DNA from: Massilia solisilvae
Lineage (GTDB): Bacteria > Pseudomonadota > Gammaproteobacteria > Burkholderiales > Burkholderiaceae_D
Assembly (NCBI RefSeq): GCF_024753215.1
Contig: NZ_JANUGV010000001.1
Span: 806,001-870,000, forward strand
Direction of reading: 5' to 3'
Length of the DNA: 64,000 bases
Position numbers and translations under genes: made by a program. This document shows positions 28,212-37,561 of the stretch, one piece after another. The notes beneath the pieces are model-generated. The model was not told the DNA's origin. It did no database searches and saw only the letters and a program-made list of their open reading frames with translations. Each line of letters starts with the position of its first letter. Within the stretch, counting starts at the first letter, position 1.

Positions 28212-28700
28212 TCAGCCTTGTTTCGCCTCCGGCGACGTTGCGGCCAACGGCTTGGACTGTTCGGCGCTCTTGCACTCGTTGGCCAGCTGGCGGTTCAGCT
28301 TGGAGTCGAGCAGGATGCCCTTGGACGGGATGCCGATCCAGATGATGCCGGACACGGGATTTTCGAACCGCTGCGCGCCGGTGGTGGTGGCGATGCGGTT
28401 CATGCGGTGCAGCCGGTGTTTCCAGCGCAGCGCCATGTGGTCCGTGTCCTTCTCATTCGTGTAAATGGTGATCTTGTTACCGAGCTCGCAGTTGTAATCG
28501 GTGGTGACGGTGTCGGTGATGTCCGGTTCCGGATTGTTCTTGTCGTCGAACACGTCCTTGGCCGGCTCGGCCTTTTTCGCCATGTGCTTGTGCATCTTGG
28601 CGTGGTGCGTCTCGGGCGTGGCCTGCGCGACGGGCGCAAGGCTGGCGGCCGCCAGCAGGGCGAGGCAGGCGGCGAGGGTGTGTTTCAGTCGGGTGGCCAT
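28212..28700 (-). CDS. exported protein resembling MliC-type lysozyme inhibitors
   Basis: A 162-aa protein with signal peptide MATRLKHTLAACLALLAAASLAPVAQA, a His/Lys-rich linker (ETHHAKMHKHMAKKAEP) and a C-terminal domain of about 100 aa. The order YNCELGNKITIYTN, ATTTGAQRFENPVSGIIWIGIPSKGILL and a closing NEC resembles the MliC fold: a Cys near the first strand, a Ser/Ala-S-G-A-R-like loop and a final Cys. The resemblance is judged by eye. The ATG overlaps the preceding stop by one base (TAATG), so it is coupled to the citrate-lyase-like gene in a TCA operon, an odd place for an envelope protein. Confidence 0.6.
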   Translation of the reverse strand: MATRLKHTLAACLALLAAASLAPVAQATPETHHAKMHKHMAKKAEPAKDVFDDKNNPEPDITDTVTTDYNCELGNKITIYTNEKDTDHMALRWKHRLHRMNRIATTTGAQRFENPVSGIIWIGIPSKGILLDSKLNRQLANECKSAEQSKPLAATSPEAKQG

Positions 28701-29773
28701 TAGATCGATTCCTTGTGGTTGAGGATTGCCGCCGCGGCCTCCGGCAGCGCCAGGCCTGCCAGCTTCGCGCGCTGCAACACCGTCCAATAATATCGGTAGC
28801 TGGCGCGGTCGTGCAAGCGGCCATGCTGGGCGATGGGGCCCCAGTTTGCCGCGATGGCGTCCAGGATGATGTTGGTCGCTTCATTCACCTCCGACAGCCG
28901 TGGCGTGAACGCCTTGATGATCGGCTTGATCTGGTCCGGATGAATGCTCCACATGCGCGTGAAACCGAATTCGCCGGCAGCGCGCTGGGCGTCGTTGGCG
29001 ACCACCGCGCTGTCCTTGATCTCGGTGGTGACATTATGCGAGGCGACCTTGCCATGCGCATGAGCTGCCGCAACCATCTCCAGCTTTGCGCGCACCACCA
29101 GCGGGTGGGTAAACTGGCCGGGCGTGCGCATGGCGCTGGCGGGAATGGCGCCAAAATGCGCCGAGACGAAATCCATGATGCCGAACGACAGGCACTCGAC
29201 CTGCGGCAGCGCCGCGATCTGGTAGGCGTCGTGCAGCGCGCCGTGCGTTTCGATCAGCACGTGCACCGGCAGCGCGGGCCGTCCGGCCGCCACGGCGTGG
29301 CGGTGGATGATGTCGAGCGCCTGCTGCACGTCGGCCAGCCCGCTCGGCTTGGGCAGCACCACGTAGGCGAGCTTGTGCGCGGCCTGGCCGACGATGGTGG
29401 CCACGTCCTGCTCGAAGTGCGGGTGGGTCACATCGTGCAGGCGCGCGCCGATGCGGTTGAAGCGGTTGTCGTCAGAATTGATGAGCGCGGCGACCAGCTG
29501 TGCGTGCTCGGCCTCGCGGCCGGCGGCGGCGCCATCCTCGCAGTCGAAGGTGATGTCGAACAGCGGGCCAAGCTCTTGTTGCAGGGCCATCGATTTGCGC
29601 ATCAGCTTGTCGGAACCTGCGTAATGGTCGCAGGCCGGCAGCAGCAGCGGCTGGCGTTTGCCCTGGAATAAAACCTCGGAAGGATGCATGCTTGTGTTCG
29701 GGTATGCGGGAGCCGCCGTGCCGCTGGATGCGGCGGCACGGCGGGTGCGGCGAACGGTTGGCTTGGCCTCCAC
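28700..29773 (-). CDS. HpcH/HpaI aldolase / citrate lyase beta-like CoA-ester lyase
   Basis: A protein of about 330-357 aa of the CitE/malyl-CoA lyase superfamily. It shows FDCEDGAAAGREAEH, the substrate arginine region RIGARLHDVTH, LPKPSGLADVQ, LIETHGALHDAYQIAAL and the acid FGIMDFVSAHFG. The family cleaves or thioester-hydrolyses CoA compounds such as malyl- or citramalyl-CoA using Mg2+. The start is uncertain: GTG 29773 lies 19 bases after mdh, while ATG 29689 (MHPSEVLFQ) matches the usual beginning of such proteins better. It is transcribed with mdh, suggesting a role with malate or acetyl-CoA metabolism. The exact substrate is unknown. Confidence 0.82.
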   Translation of the reverse strand: MEAKPTVRRTRRAAASSGTAAPAYPNTSMHPSEVLFQGKRQPLLLPACDHYAGSDKLMRKSMALQQELGPLFDITFDCEDGAAAGREAEHAQLVAALINSDDNRFNRIGARLHDVTHPHFEQDVATIVGQAAHKLAYVVLPKPSGLADVQQALDIIHRHAVAAGRPALPVHVLIETHGALHDAYQIAALPQVECLSFGIMDFVSAHFGAIPASAMRTPGQFTHPLVVRAKLEMVAAAHAHGKVASHNVTTEIKDSAVVANDAQRAAGEFGFTRMWSIHPDQIKPIIKAFTPRLSEVNEATNIILDAIAANWGPIAQHGRLHDRASYRYYWTVLQRAKLAGLALPEAAAAILNHKESI

Positions 29774-29791
29774 GAACGCCGCGGATTGCGA

Positions 29792-30781
29792 TTACTTCAG
29801 CAGGTGAGCAACGCCGGCGCGCTCTTCTTCCAGCTCGGCCAGGGTCTTGTTGATGCGCTCGCGCGAGAACTCGTCGATCTCCAGGCCCTGGACGATCTTG
29901 TACTCGCCGTTCTCGGTGGTGACCGGGAAGCCGAAGATGATGCCTTCAGGGATGCCGTACGAGCCGTCCGACGGCACGCCCATCGTGGTCCACTTGCCGG
30001 CGGTGCCCAGCACCCAGTCATGCACGTGGTCGATCGCTGCGTTGGCGGCCGAGGCAGCCGACGAGGCGCCGCGGGCGTCGATGATGGCGGCGCCGCGCTT
30101 GCCGACGGTCGGCAGGAACACGTCGCGGTTCCATTCCTGGTCGTTGATCATGTCCTTGACCGACTTGCCGCCGACGGTGGCGAAGCGGTAGTCCGCGTAC
30201 ATGGTCGGCGAGTGGTTGCCCCACACGCACAGTTTTTCGATGTCGCCCACGGCCGTGCCGGTCTTGGCAGCCACTTGCGACAGGGCGCGGTTGTGGTCCA
30301 GGCGCAGCATGGCGGTGAAGTTCTTGGCCGGCAGGTTCGGGGCCGACTTCATGGCGATGTAGGCGTTGGTGTTGGCCGGGTTGCCGACCACCAGCACTTT
30401 GACGTCGCGCGAAGCCACGGCGTCCAGCGCTTTGCCCTGCACGGTGAAGATCTGGGCGTTCGCTTCCAGCAGGTCCTTGCGCTCCATGCCGGGGCCGCGC
30501 GGACGGGCGCCGACCAGCAGGGCCACGTCGGCGTCTTTGAATGCGGTCATCGGGTCGCTGTGCGCGGTCATGCCGGCCAGCAGCGGGAACGCGCAGTCTT
30601 CCAGTTCCATCATGACGCCCTTGAGCGCCTTCTGAGCCTTCTCATTGTCGATTTCGAGCAGCTGCAGGATGACCGGCTGGTCCTTGCCCAGCAGGTCGCC
30701 ATTGGCGATGCGGAACAGCAGCGAATAGCCGATCTGGCCGGCGGCGCCGGTTACCGCGACGCGCTTGGGGGTTTTAGCCAT
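29792..30781 (-). CDS. mdh: malate dehydrogenase
   Basis: A 329-aa NAD-dependent malate dehydrogenase. It has the nucleotide-binding [17 protein letters not shown], the substrate-loop arginines in [26 protein letters not shown], the DHNRA segment and the catalytic His in [13 protein letters not shown]. It oxidises malate to oxaloacetate. The start at 30781 has GGAG 9 bases upstream; the frame extends to 30901 without homology. First gene of the minus-strand TCA operon, divergent from gntR. Confidence 0.97.
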   Translation of the reverse strand: MAKTPKRVAVTGAAGQIGYSLLFRIANGDLLGKDQPVILQLLEIDNEKAQKALKGVMMELEDCAFPLLAGMTAHSDPMTAFKDADVALLVGARPRGPGMERKDLLEANAQIFTVQGKALDAVASRDVKVLVVGNPANTNAYIAMKSAPNLPAKNFTAMLRLDHNRALSQVAAKTGTAVGDIEKLCVWGNHSPTMYADYRFATVGGKSVKDMINDQEWNRDVFLPTVGKRGAAIIDARGASSAASAANAAIDHVHDWVLGTAGKWTTMGVPSDGSYGIPEGIIFGFPVTTENGEYKIVQGLEIDEFSRERINKTLAELEEERAGVAHLLK

Positions 30782-30962
30782 GATGAATCTCCAAAAGTGG
30801 GAATGAAAACGGGGCAAGCCGAGGGAGCCTGTTCGGGAAACCGAGATGATACCAAAACAGCATCCGTCAATCGGACAGCGTGCGTGCCGTGCCAGGCACA
30901 CCGGCGCCCGATTCGTCCGCGAGTGTAGTCCTGTGCTATTCCATCTGTCAATTCATATCATA

Positions 30963-30978
30963 TGTCTTATATAAGACA
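30963..30978. promoter_or_regulatory. perfect 16-bp palindrome, probable GntR-type operator
   Basis: TGTCTTATATAAGACA is its own reverse complement. It lies in the 254-bp gap between mdh (minus) and the gntR gene (plus), about 60-75 bases before the gntR start. Size and symmetry fit the operator of a dimeric GntR/HutC regulator. Autoregulation, and control of mdh, are inferences. Confidence 0.6.
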
Positions 30979-31035
30979 GATCTCTTGACCCTTTCCACTG
31001 GACGGGCAGGGGGTTTTGTGGTGAAATGGTTGTTT

Positions 31036-31800
31036 ATGAACCCAGCATCGTCCAATCCGGGCGGTGACGCCGCACAAGGCGCCTCGCCAACCTTCAGTCC
31101 GCTGTACCAGCAGATCAAGGCATTGATCACGCAAAGTCTGCAGTCGGGCGAATGGAAGCCCGGCGAGCTGATGCCCAGCGAAGTCGAACTGGCTGCCCGT
31201 TTCAAGGTTAGCCAGGGTACCGTGCGCAAGGCGATCGACGAGCTGTCCGCCGAGAACCTGGTGGTGCGCCGCCAGGGCAAGGGCACCTTTGTCGCCACTC
31301 ACCACGAAGAGCGCGCCCACTACCGCTTCCTGCGTCTGATGCCCGACGAGGGCGTGCCGCACCATCCCGAGAGCCGCTTCATCGAAGTCAAGCGCATCCG
31401 TGCGCCGGCCGAGGTCGCGCGCCTGCTCGAGTTGCGTTCTGGCGACGCGGTGGTCTATATCAAGCGCGTGCAGTCGTTCGACGGGGTGCCGGCGATCCTG
31501 GAAGAACTGTGGCTGCCGGGGCAGCTGTTCAAGGGGCTGACGGCGGAACGACTGGTCGAGTACAAGGGGCCGATGTACGGGTTGTTCGAATCGGAATTCG
31601 GCACGCGCATGATCCGCGCGAGCGAAAAGATCAAGGCGGTGGCGGCGGACCCGGGCGCGGCCCAGCTGCTCGGCGTGGCCGAGGGCACGCCGCTGTTGTG
31701 CGCGGAGCGGGTCTCGTTCACCTACGGGGACAAGGCGGTGGAACTGCGGCGCGGGCTGTACCTGACCGCGCGCCACCACTACCTGAGCGAATTGTCGTAA
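31036..31800 (+). CDS. GntR-family regulator, HutC/UTRA type
   Basis: A 254-aa regulator. The N-terminal winged helix spans about 13-80 with SPLYQQIKALITQSLQSGEW, the recognition segment LMPSEVELAARFKVSQGTVR and the wing RRQGKGTFVA. A C-terminal UTRA ligand domain (about 100-250) includes ESRFIEVKRIRAPAEVARLL, VVYIKRVQSFDG and the closing ELRRGLYLTARHHYL. The start is uncertain: GTG codons at 31018 or 31021 after a GGGGG run would add five or six residues. It sits between mdh and the sdh operon and may sense a TCA intermediate. The palindrome upstream is its likely operator. Confidence 0.88.
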   Translation: MNPASSNPGGDAAQGASPTFSPLYQQIKALITQSLQSGEWKPGELMPSEVELAARFKVSQGTVRKAIDELSAENLVVRRQGKGTFVATHHEERAHYRFLRLMPDEGVPHHPESRFIEVKRIRAPAEVARLLELRSGDAVVYIKRVQSFDGVPAILEELWLPGQLFKGLTAERLVEYKGPMYGLFESEFGTRMIRASEKIKAVAADPGAAQLLGVAEGTPLLCAERVSFTYGDKAVELRRGLYLTARHHYLSELS

Positions 31801-31923
31801 GGCGGTAACTACGCCGGAGGCAAGCGCCAGGCCAGCCTGCGCCGTTTGCTTCCAGCGATTAAAATGTGTTGTTTATTGGAAAGCGGCAGGGGACGACCCG
31901 GTCTTGTCGCAAAAAGCCAGTAG

Positions 31924-31960
31924 CCGATTCGGTGTGGTTGGTGCAGCCACCGAAAATCGG
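31924..31960 (+). repeat. stem-loop in the sdhC leader
   Basis: CCGATTCGGTG pairs with CACCGAAAATCGG (two-base bulge), enclosing about 13 bases. It ends 47 bases before the sdhC start. It is not followed by a T-tract, so it is more likely a leader structure or regulator target than a terminator. Confidence 0.45.
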
Positions 31961-32007
31961 TAACAATGAAGGGTTCTTTACATTTGTCAGTCTAAGGGAG
32001 GTGTTGT

Positions 32008-32433
32008 ATGTCCGAAGCCGTGAGAGAGGTTCCCAAAAAGGAGCGGCCGGAATTCCGTAATGTCAACTTTTCCGACATTACGTCTAACTATCGCATGCCG
32101 CCGTCGGCCATGGTTTCGATCCTGCACCGCGTCAGCGGCGCCGGGATGTTCCTGCTGCTGCCGTTCCTGCTCTACCTGCTGCAGGAAAGCCTGCGCTCGG
32201 AGATCTCGTTTGCCCACTTCGCGGGCATCGTCGATAACGTCTTCGTGAAGATCATCCTCCTTGGCCTGTCCTGGGCCTACCTGCACCACTTTACCGCCGG
32301 CATTCGCCACCTGTTCATGGACAACCACATGGCCCTGGACAAGGACGCCTCGCAGCGCACCGCACGCTGGGTGCTGGTGATCAGCCTGGCGCTGACCGCG
32401 CTGGTCGCCCTCAAACTGTTTGGAGTGTTTTAA
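32008..32433 (+). CDS. sdhC: succinate dehydrogenase cytochrome b556 subunit
   Basis: A 141-aa membrane anchor of succinate:quinone oxidoreductase (complex II). Three hydrophobic helices are visible. The signatures RPEFRNVNFSDI, SILHRVSGAGMFLLLPFLLY (quinone-site Ser/Arg) and HHFTAGIRHLFMD (heme ligand His) are typical. AGGGAGGT lies 5 bases before the ATG. First gene of sdhCDAB, sdhE, gltA; its stop overlaps the sdhD start. Confidence 0.95.
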   Translation: MSEAVREVPKKERPEFRNVNFSDITSNYRMPPSAMVSILHRVSGAGMFLLLPFLLYLLQESLRSEISFAHFAGIVDNVFVKIILLGLSWAYLHHFTAGIRHLFMDNHMALDKDASQRTARWVLVISLALTALVALKLFGVF

Positions 32434-32798
32434 TGGCAAAGAATAACATCGGACCGAAGCGCCTGGTCGTCGGCGCGCACTACGGCGTCAAGGACTGGCT
32501 GGCGCAACGCGTCACTGCGATCCTCATGGTGGTCTACACCGTTGTCCTGCTCGGCGCCTTCCTGACTGCACAGAATTTTTCCTACGAAGGCTGGGCGTCC
32601 CTGTTCGCCCGCCAGTGGTTCAAGCTGTTCTCGGCCGTGACCTTCCTGGGCCTGTTCTACCACGCCTGGGTTGGCGTGCGTGACATCTGGATGGACTACA
32701 TCAAGCCGGTCGGCGTGCGCCTGTTCCTGCAACTCGTCACGATCGCATGCCTGGTGGCCTATGCCGTCTGGATGATTCAAATTCTGTGGAGCGTTTAA
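32433..32798 (+). CDS. sdhD: succinate dehydrogenase membrane anchor subunit
   Basis: A 121-aa second membrane anchor of complex II. It has three hydrophobic helices, the N-terminal [20 protein letters not shown] with conserved Arg, and the [19 protein letters not shown] motif carrying the heme/quinone-site His and Asp-Tyr. It shares one base with the sdhC stop (TAATG), so translation is coupled. Confidence 0.94.
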   Translation: MAKNNIGPKRLVVGAHYGVKDWLAQRVTAILMVVYTVVLLGAFLTAQNFSYEGWASLFARQWFKLFSAVTFLGLFYHAWVGVRDIWMDYIKPVGVRLFLQLVTIACLVAYAVWMIQILWSV

Positions 32799-32800
32799 TC

Positions 32801-34579
32801 GTGGCAGCAATCAAATCTGCAATCCCTACCCGTCACTTTGACGTGATTATCGTTGGCGCCGGCGGTTCCGGCATGCGCGCATCGCTGCAGCTGGCCGAAG
32901 CCGGCCTGAACGTGGCGGTGCTGTCGAAAGTGTTCCCGACCCGTTCGCACACCGTGGCTGCCCAGGGCGGCATCGGCGCGTCGCTGGGCAACATGAGCGA
33001 GGACGACTGGTACTGGCACATGTTCGACACCGTCAAGGGTGGCGACTACCTGGGCGACCAGGACGCGATCGAGTTCATGTGCCGCGAAGCACCGAAGGTC
33101 GTGTACGAGCTGGAACACTTCGGCATGCCGTTCGACCGCAACCCGGACGGCACCATCTACCAGCGCCCGTTCGGCGGCCACACCGCCAACTTCGGCGAAA
33201 AGCCGGTGCAGCGCGCCTGCGCCGCGGCTGACCGTACCGGCCACGCCCTGCTGCACACCCTGTATCAACGCAACGTGCGCGCCCGCACCCACTTCTTCGT
33301 CGAATGGATGGCGCTGGACCTGATCCGCGACCAGGACGGCGACGTGCTCGGCGTGGTGGCCCTGGAAATGGAAACCGGCGAAGTCATGCAGCTGGAAGCG
33401 AAGACCACCATCTTCGCCACCGGCGGCGCCGGCCGCATCTTCGCGGCCTCGACCAACGCCTTCATCAACACCGGCGACGGCATGGGCATGGCGGCGCGCG
33501 CCGGCATCCCGCTGCAGGACATGGAGTTCTGGCAGTTCCACCCGACCGGCGTGTCGGGCGCGGGCGTCTTGATCACCGAAGGCGTGCGCGGCGAAGGCGG
33601 CATCCTGATCAACAGCAACGGCGAACGCTTCATGGAGCGCTACGCGCCGACCCTGAAAGACCTGGCGCCGCGCGACTTCGTGTCGCGCTCGATGGACCAG
33701 GAGATCAAGGAAGGCCGTGGCTGCGGCCCGAACAAGGACCACGTGCTGCTCGACCTGCGCCACATCGGCGCGGACACCATCCGCAAGCGCCTGCCGTCGA
33801 TTCTCGAAATCGGCCACAAGTTCGCCAACGTCGATGCGACCAAGGAACCGATCCCGGTCGTGCCGACCATCCACTACCAGATGGGCGGTATCCCGACCAA
33901 CATCCACGGCCAGGTCGTCACGCCTGACGGCAACGGTGGCGAGAAAATCGTCAACGGCCTGTACGCGATCGGCGAATGCTCGTGCGTGTCGGTGCACGGC
34001 GCCAATCGCCTGGGCACCAACTCGCTGCTCGACCTGGTGGTGTTCGGCCGTGCCGCCGGCAACCACATCATCGCGCAGAAGCTGGACCAGCAAGAACAGA
34101 AGCCGGCGCCGAAGGACGCCGCCGACTTCGCCCTGAACCGCCTGAACCGTATCGAAACCTCGACCGGTGGCGAAAAGGTGCAGGGCGTGGCCAACGACAT
34201 CCGTGCCTCGATGCAGAAGTACTGCGGCGTGTTCCGTACCCAGGAGCTGCTGGACGCCGGCGCCAAGGAAATCCTCAAGCTGGAAGAGCGCGTCAAGCAC
34301 ATCTCGTTCAAGGACAAGTCGAAGGTCTTCAACACCGCCCGCGTCGAAGCGCTGGAAGTGGAAAACCTGATCGAAACGGCCAAGGCCACCATGATCTCGG
34401 CAGCGGCACGCAAGGAATCGCGCGGCGCCCACGCGCACAGCGACTTCCCGACCCGCGACGACGAAAACTGGATGAAGCACACGCTGTTCTTCTCGTCGGG
34501 CAACCGCCTCGAGTACAAGCCGGTGCGCACCAAGCCCCTGACGGTCGAGACCTTCAAGCCGAAAGCACGTACTTTCTAA
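32801..34579 (+). CDS. sdhA: succinate dehydrogenase flavoprotein subunit
   Basis: A 592-aa flavoprotein oxidising succinate to fumarate. It has the FAD-binding [19 protein letters not shown], the covalent-flavin His in [18 protein letters not shown], the substrate-site [20 protein letters not shown], the active-site Arg region, and [20 protein letters not shown]. The start is GTG 32801, two bases after sdhD, with GGAG upstream; the open frame reaches 32747 without conservation. The C-terminus [15 protein letters not shown] is standard. Confidence 0.97.
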   Translation: MAAIKSAIPTRHFDVIIVGAGGSGMRASLQLAEAGLNVAVLSKVFPTRSHTVAAQGGIGASLGNMSEDDWYWHMFDTVKGGDYLGDQDAIEFMCREAPKVVYELEHFGMPFDRNPDGTIYQRPFGGHTANFGEKPVQRACAAADRTGHALLHTLYQRNVRARTHFFVEWMALDLIRDQDGDVLGVVALEMETGEVMQLEAKTTIFATGGAGRIFAASTNAFINTGDGMGMAARAGIPLQDMEFWQFHPTGVSGAGVLITEGVRGEGGILINSNGERFMERYAPTLKDLAPRDFVSRSMDQEIKEGRGCGPNKDHVLLDLRHIGADTIRKRLPSILEIGHKFANVDATKEPIPVVPTIHYQMGGIPTNIHGQVVTPDGNGGEKIVNGLYAIGECSCVSVHGANRLGTNSLLDLVVFGRAAGNHIIAQKLDQQEQKPAPKDAADFALNRLNRIETSTGGEKVQGVANDIRASMQKYCGVFRTQELLDAGAKEILKLEERVKHISFKDKSKVFNTARVEALEVENLIETAKATMISAAARKESRGAHAHSDFPTRDDENWMKHTLFFSSGNRLEYKPVRTKPLTVETFKPKARTF

Positions 34580-34630
34580 ATAGTTTTGCGGCCGGGGCAA
34601 GGATCCCGGCCGCCACAAGATAGGTAAAAC

Positions 34631-35341
34631 ATGGCACGCACAGTCCAACTCAAGATTTACCGCTACGATCCGGACAAGGATACGAAGCCCTACATGCAAG
34701 ACGTCACCGTCGAGTGCAAGGACACCGACAAGATGCTGCTGGACGTGCTCCAGCGCATCAAGTCGGACGTCGATGACTCGCTGGCGCTGCGCCGCTCGTG
34801 CCGCGAAGGCGTGTGCGGTTCGGACGCGATGAACATCAACGGCAAGAACGGCCTGGCCTGCACCACCAACCTGAACGAGCTGACCCAGCCGATCGTGCTG
34901 CGTCCGCTGCCGGGCCTGCCGGTGATCCGCGACCTGATCGTGGACATGACCAACTTCTTCAAGCAGTACCACTCGATCAAGCCGTACCTGATCAACGACT
35001 CGATCCCGCCGGAGAAAGAGCGCCTGCAGACCCCGGAAGAGCGCGAAGAGCTCGACGGCCTGTACGAGTGCATCCTGTGCGCCTGCTGCTCGACCTCGTG
35101 CCCGTCGTTCTGGTGGAACCCGGACAAGTTCGTCGGCCCGGCCGGTCTGCTGCAGGCGTACCGCTTCATCGCCGACTCGCGCGACGAAGCGACCAACGAG
35201 CGCCTGGACAACCTGGAAGACCCGTACCGCCTGTTCCGCTGCCACTCGATCATGAACTGCACGGACGTGTGCCCGAAGGGCCTGAATCCGAACAAGGCGA
35301 TTGGCAAGATCAAGGAAATGCTGGTACGCCGCGCGATCTAA
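34631..35341 (+). CDS. sdhB: succinate dehydrogenase iron-sulfur subunit
   Basis: A 236-aa electron-transfer subunit. The [2Fe-2S] ligands are in [12 protein letters not shown] and NGLAC, the [4Fe-4S] set in [16 protein letters not shown] and the [3Fe-4S] set in [17 protein letters not shown]. It passes electrons from SdhA to quinone. It follows sdhA after 51 bases. Confidence 0.97.
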   Translation: MARTVQLKIYRYDPDKDTKPYMQDVTVECKDTDKMLLDVLQRIKSDVDDSLALRRSCREGVCGSDAMNINGKNGLACTTNLNELTQPIVLRPLPGLPVIRDLIVDMTNFFKQYHSIKPYLINDSIPPEKERLQTPEEREELDGLYECILCACCSTSCPSFWWNPDKFVGPAGLLQAYRFIADSRDEATNERLDNLEDPYRLFRCHSIMNCTDVCPKGLNPNKAIGKIKEMLVRRAI

Positions 35342-35369
35342 GCGCGTCGGCTGCACTGCGGCCGGCTGG

Positions 35370-35450
35370 ACGCGTGGGCGGGAGACCCGCCCACCCTACG
35401 ACAGCCGCAGCAGAGGGTAGGGTGGGCAGCTTGCTGCCCACGCGTTCGGC
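35370..35450. repeat. paired palindromic repeat, family A (copy 2)
   Basis: ACGCGTGGGCGGGAGACCCG plus CCCACCCTACG, then the inverted unit GTAGGGTGGGCAGCTTGCTG plus CCCACGCGTTC. The two units face each other, and each forms its own hairpin. It lies inside the sdhB-sdhE gap. Confidence 0.75.
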
Positions 35451-35576
35451 AGGTAGAAATATCGCCGCGCAGGGCGCAGCACGTTAGCCCGCAGCAAGTA
35501 GCAAATACAGTAAAAATACCGTACTGCCCCAAACAGGCAGCCGGAGTATAGTGTTGACCCAACAACGGACTCTAGT

Positions 35577-35843
35577 GTGAAAACGCATCAATCGGATCCG
35601 GCCAATCGCGCGCGCCTGCGCTGGCGCGCCCGCCGGGGCCTGCTCGAGAACGACCTGATCCTCACGCGCTTCCTCGACGCGCACGAGGAAGAAATGACTG
35701 ACGAGGAGGTCGATGCGCTGACCCGCTTGCTGGACCTGGCAGACAATCCGCTGCTGGACCTGCTCCTGGGGAGAGCCGAGCCCGAAGGCGAAGTCGACCA
35801 GCCCCACGTGCGTGCCTTGCTGGCGCGCCTGCGGCAAGCGTAG
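35577..35843 (+). CDS. sdhE: FAD assembly factor SdhE
   Basis: An 88-aa protein of the SdhE/DUF339 family, which promotes covalent flavinylation of SdhA. It has the family core RLRWRARRGLLENDLILTRF and EVDALTRLLDLADNPLLDLLLG. The standard RGxxE appears as RRGLLENDL. GTG start without a strong ribosome-binding site. Between sdhB and gltA, as expected for complex II biogenesis. Confidence 0.92.
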   Translation: MKTHQSDPANRARLRWRARRGLLENDLILTRFLDAHEEEMTDEEVDALTRLLDLADNPLLDLLLGRAEPEGEVDQPHVRALLARLRQA

Positions 35844-35889
35844 GAAACCCCCGTTTTTTTAATTGTAGATTTCCCAACAAGGAAGCGCC

Positions 35890-37191
35890 ATGAACATTTC
35901 TGAAACCAAAGCCACGTTGTCGTTCTCGGACGGCAGCCAGTCCGTTGACTTCCCAATCTACAAGGGCACCATCGGCCCGGACGTCGTCGATATCCGCAAA
36001 CTGTACGGCCAGACCGGCAAGTTCACCTATGACCCGGGCTTCATGTCGACCGCATCGTGCCAGTCGGCCATCACCTACATCGATGGCGACAAGGGCGAGC
36101 TGCTGTACCGCGGCTACCCGATCGAGCAACTGGCGGTCAATGCCGACTTCCTGGAATCCTGCTACCTGCTGCTGAACGGCGAACTGCCGAACAAGGCAGA
36201 AAAAGAAAAGTTCGTGAACACCGTGACCCGTCACACCATGGTGCACGAGCAGATGAACTTCTTCTTCCGCGGCTTCCGTCGCGACGCGCACCCGATGTCG
36301 GTGCTGGTCGGCACCGTCGGCGCGCTGGCCTCGTTCTACCACGACTCGCTGGACATCAATGACCCGGCCCAGCGCGAAATCTCGGCAATCCGCCTGATCG
36401 CCAAGCTGCCGACCCTGGTTGCGATGGCATACAAGTACTCGGTCGGCCAGCCGTTCGTGTACCCGCGCAACGACCTGTCGTACAGCGCCAACTTCATGCA
36501 CATGATGTTCAGCAATCCGTGCGAAGAGTACAAGGTCAACGACGTGCTGGTGCGCGCGCTGGACCGCATCCTGATCCTGCACGCCGACCACGAGCAGAAC
36601 GCATCGACCTCGACCGTCCGTCTGGCCGGTTCGTCGGGCGCCAACCCGTTCGCCTGTATCGCTGCCGGCATCGCTTGCCTGTGGGGCCCGGCACACGGCG
36701 GCGCGAATGAAGCTGCCCTGAACATGCTCAAGGAAATCGGCACCCCGGACAAGATCCCTGAGTTCATCGCCAAGGTCAAGGACAAGAACTCGGGCGTGAA
36801 GCTGATGGGCTTCGGTCACCGCGTGTACAAGAACTTCGACCCGCGCGCCAAGCTGATGCGCGAAACCTGCCACGAAGTGCTGAACGAACTGGGCCTGCAG
36901 AACGACCCGCTGTTCAAGCTGGCGATGGAACTGGAAAAGATCGCGCTGGAAGACGACTACTTCGTGTCGCGCAAGCTGTACCCGAACGTCGACTTCTACT
37001 CGGGCATCGTGCAGTCGGCCCTGGGCATCCCGGTCTCGCTGTTCACTGGCATCTTCGCGATGGCACGCACCATCGGCTGGATCGCCCAGTGGAACGAAAT
37101 GATCGCCGATCCGGAGCAGAAGATTGGCCGTCCGCGCCAGCTGTACGTGGGCGCCGCACGCCGCGACGTGCCGACCATCGACAAGCGTTAA
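35890..37191 (+). CDS. gltA: type II citrate synthase
   Basis: A 433-aa hexameric-type citrate synthase condensing oxaloacetate and acetyl-CoA. It has [28 protein letters not shown], the active-site [19 protein letters not shown] (His), [16 protein letters not shown] (His) and the Asp-containing [22 protein letters not shown] precedes the ATG. Last gene of the sdh operon, with a strong terminator behind it. Confidence 0.97.
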   Translation: MNISETKATLSFSDGSQSVDFPIYKGTIGPDVVDIRKLYGQTGKFTYDPGFMSTASCQSAITYIDGDKGELLYRGYPIEQLAVNADFLESCYLLLNGELPNKAEKEKFVNTVTRHTMVHEQMNFFFRGFRRDAHPMSVLVGTVGALASFYHDSLDINDPAQREISAIRLIAKLPTLVAMAYKYSVGQPFVYPRNDLSYSANFMHMMFSNPCEEYKVNDVLVRALDRILILHADHEQNASTSTVRLAGSSGANPFACIAAGIACLWGPAHGGANEAALNMLKEIGTPDKIPEFIAKVKDKNSGVKLMGFGHRVYKNFDPRAKLMRETCHEVLNELGLQNDPLFKLAMELEKIALEDDYFVSRKLYPNVDFYSGIVQSALGIPVSLFTGIFAMARTIGWIAQWNEMIADPEQKIGRPRQLYVGAARRDVPTIDKR

Positions 37192-37207
37192 TCGGTCTTC
37201 GGTCCAA

Positions 37208-37237
37208 CAAAAAAGCGAGCTTCGGCTCGCTTTTTTA
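37208..37237 (+). terminator. rho-independent terminator of the sdh-gltA operon
   Basis: GCGAGC, loop TTCG, GCTCGC, then TTTTTT; the mirrored A-run on the left makes it bidirectional. Confidence 0.95.
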
Positions 37238-37288
37238 TTGTCCTCGGCCAAAGCCTCATACGGTTCAGCGAACGGGGGTGTCACATGG

Positions 37289-37561
37289 ATGTCTGGTGTG
37301 TTTTCGCCATCGCAAAGCGCCCGGAACATGTCTCGTACGCCCGTCGTCGGCGCTCCCGACTCTTGGTTCAAGAACCCCGATAATGGACAAGAACGCAGGT
37401 ATGAAGCCGACGGGCGACCCGAGTATGATATCGACTGGAACCACAGTCATGGATCTGGCGTTCCCCACGGCCATAACTGGGCTCATGGCCGACGCGGGCC
37501 TGCGGTGCAGTTGTGCGCATACCCCCGCGGGCGAAATGCATCAGATCGGAGCAGGTCATGA
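37289..37561 (+). CDS. short polymorphic-toxin-like C-terminal domain protein
   Basis: A 90-aa protein. The start at 37289 (MSGVFSPSQS) follows a GGGGGTG run; a longer open frame from 37124 is antisense-like shadow of gltA. The middle RYEADGRPEYDIDWNHSHGS and the next residues GVPHGHNWAHGRRGP are rich in His/Asp/Trp. They resemble C-terminal tips of polymorphic (Rhs/CDI/T6SS-type) toxins, where a (Y/R)DID(W/F)...HG.G.PH.H.W pattern is common. No delivery domain, signal peptide or active site is assigned. It is followed by a coupled gene (ATGA overlap), the toxin-immunity layout. It could be a stranded toxin cassette or a small functional pair. Confidence 0.6.
   Translation: MSGVFSPSQSARNMSRTPVVGAPDSWFKNPDNGQERRYEADGRPEYDIDWNHSHGSGVPHGHNWAHGRRGPAVQLCAYPRGRNASDRSRS

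Noticed and set aside
32795-35356. 853-aa open frame on the minus strand
   Set aside because: Antisense to sdhA/sdhB, no recognisable motif.
37124-37288. N-terminal extension of the 90-aa toxin-like gene into gltA
   Set aside because: The extension is an out-of-frame shadow of the gltA 3' end and crosses the strong terminator at 37208-37237.
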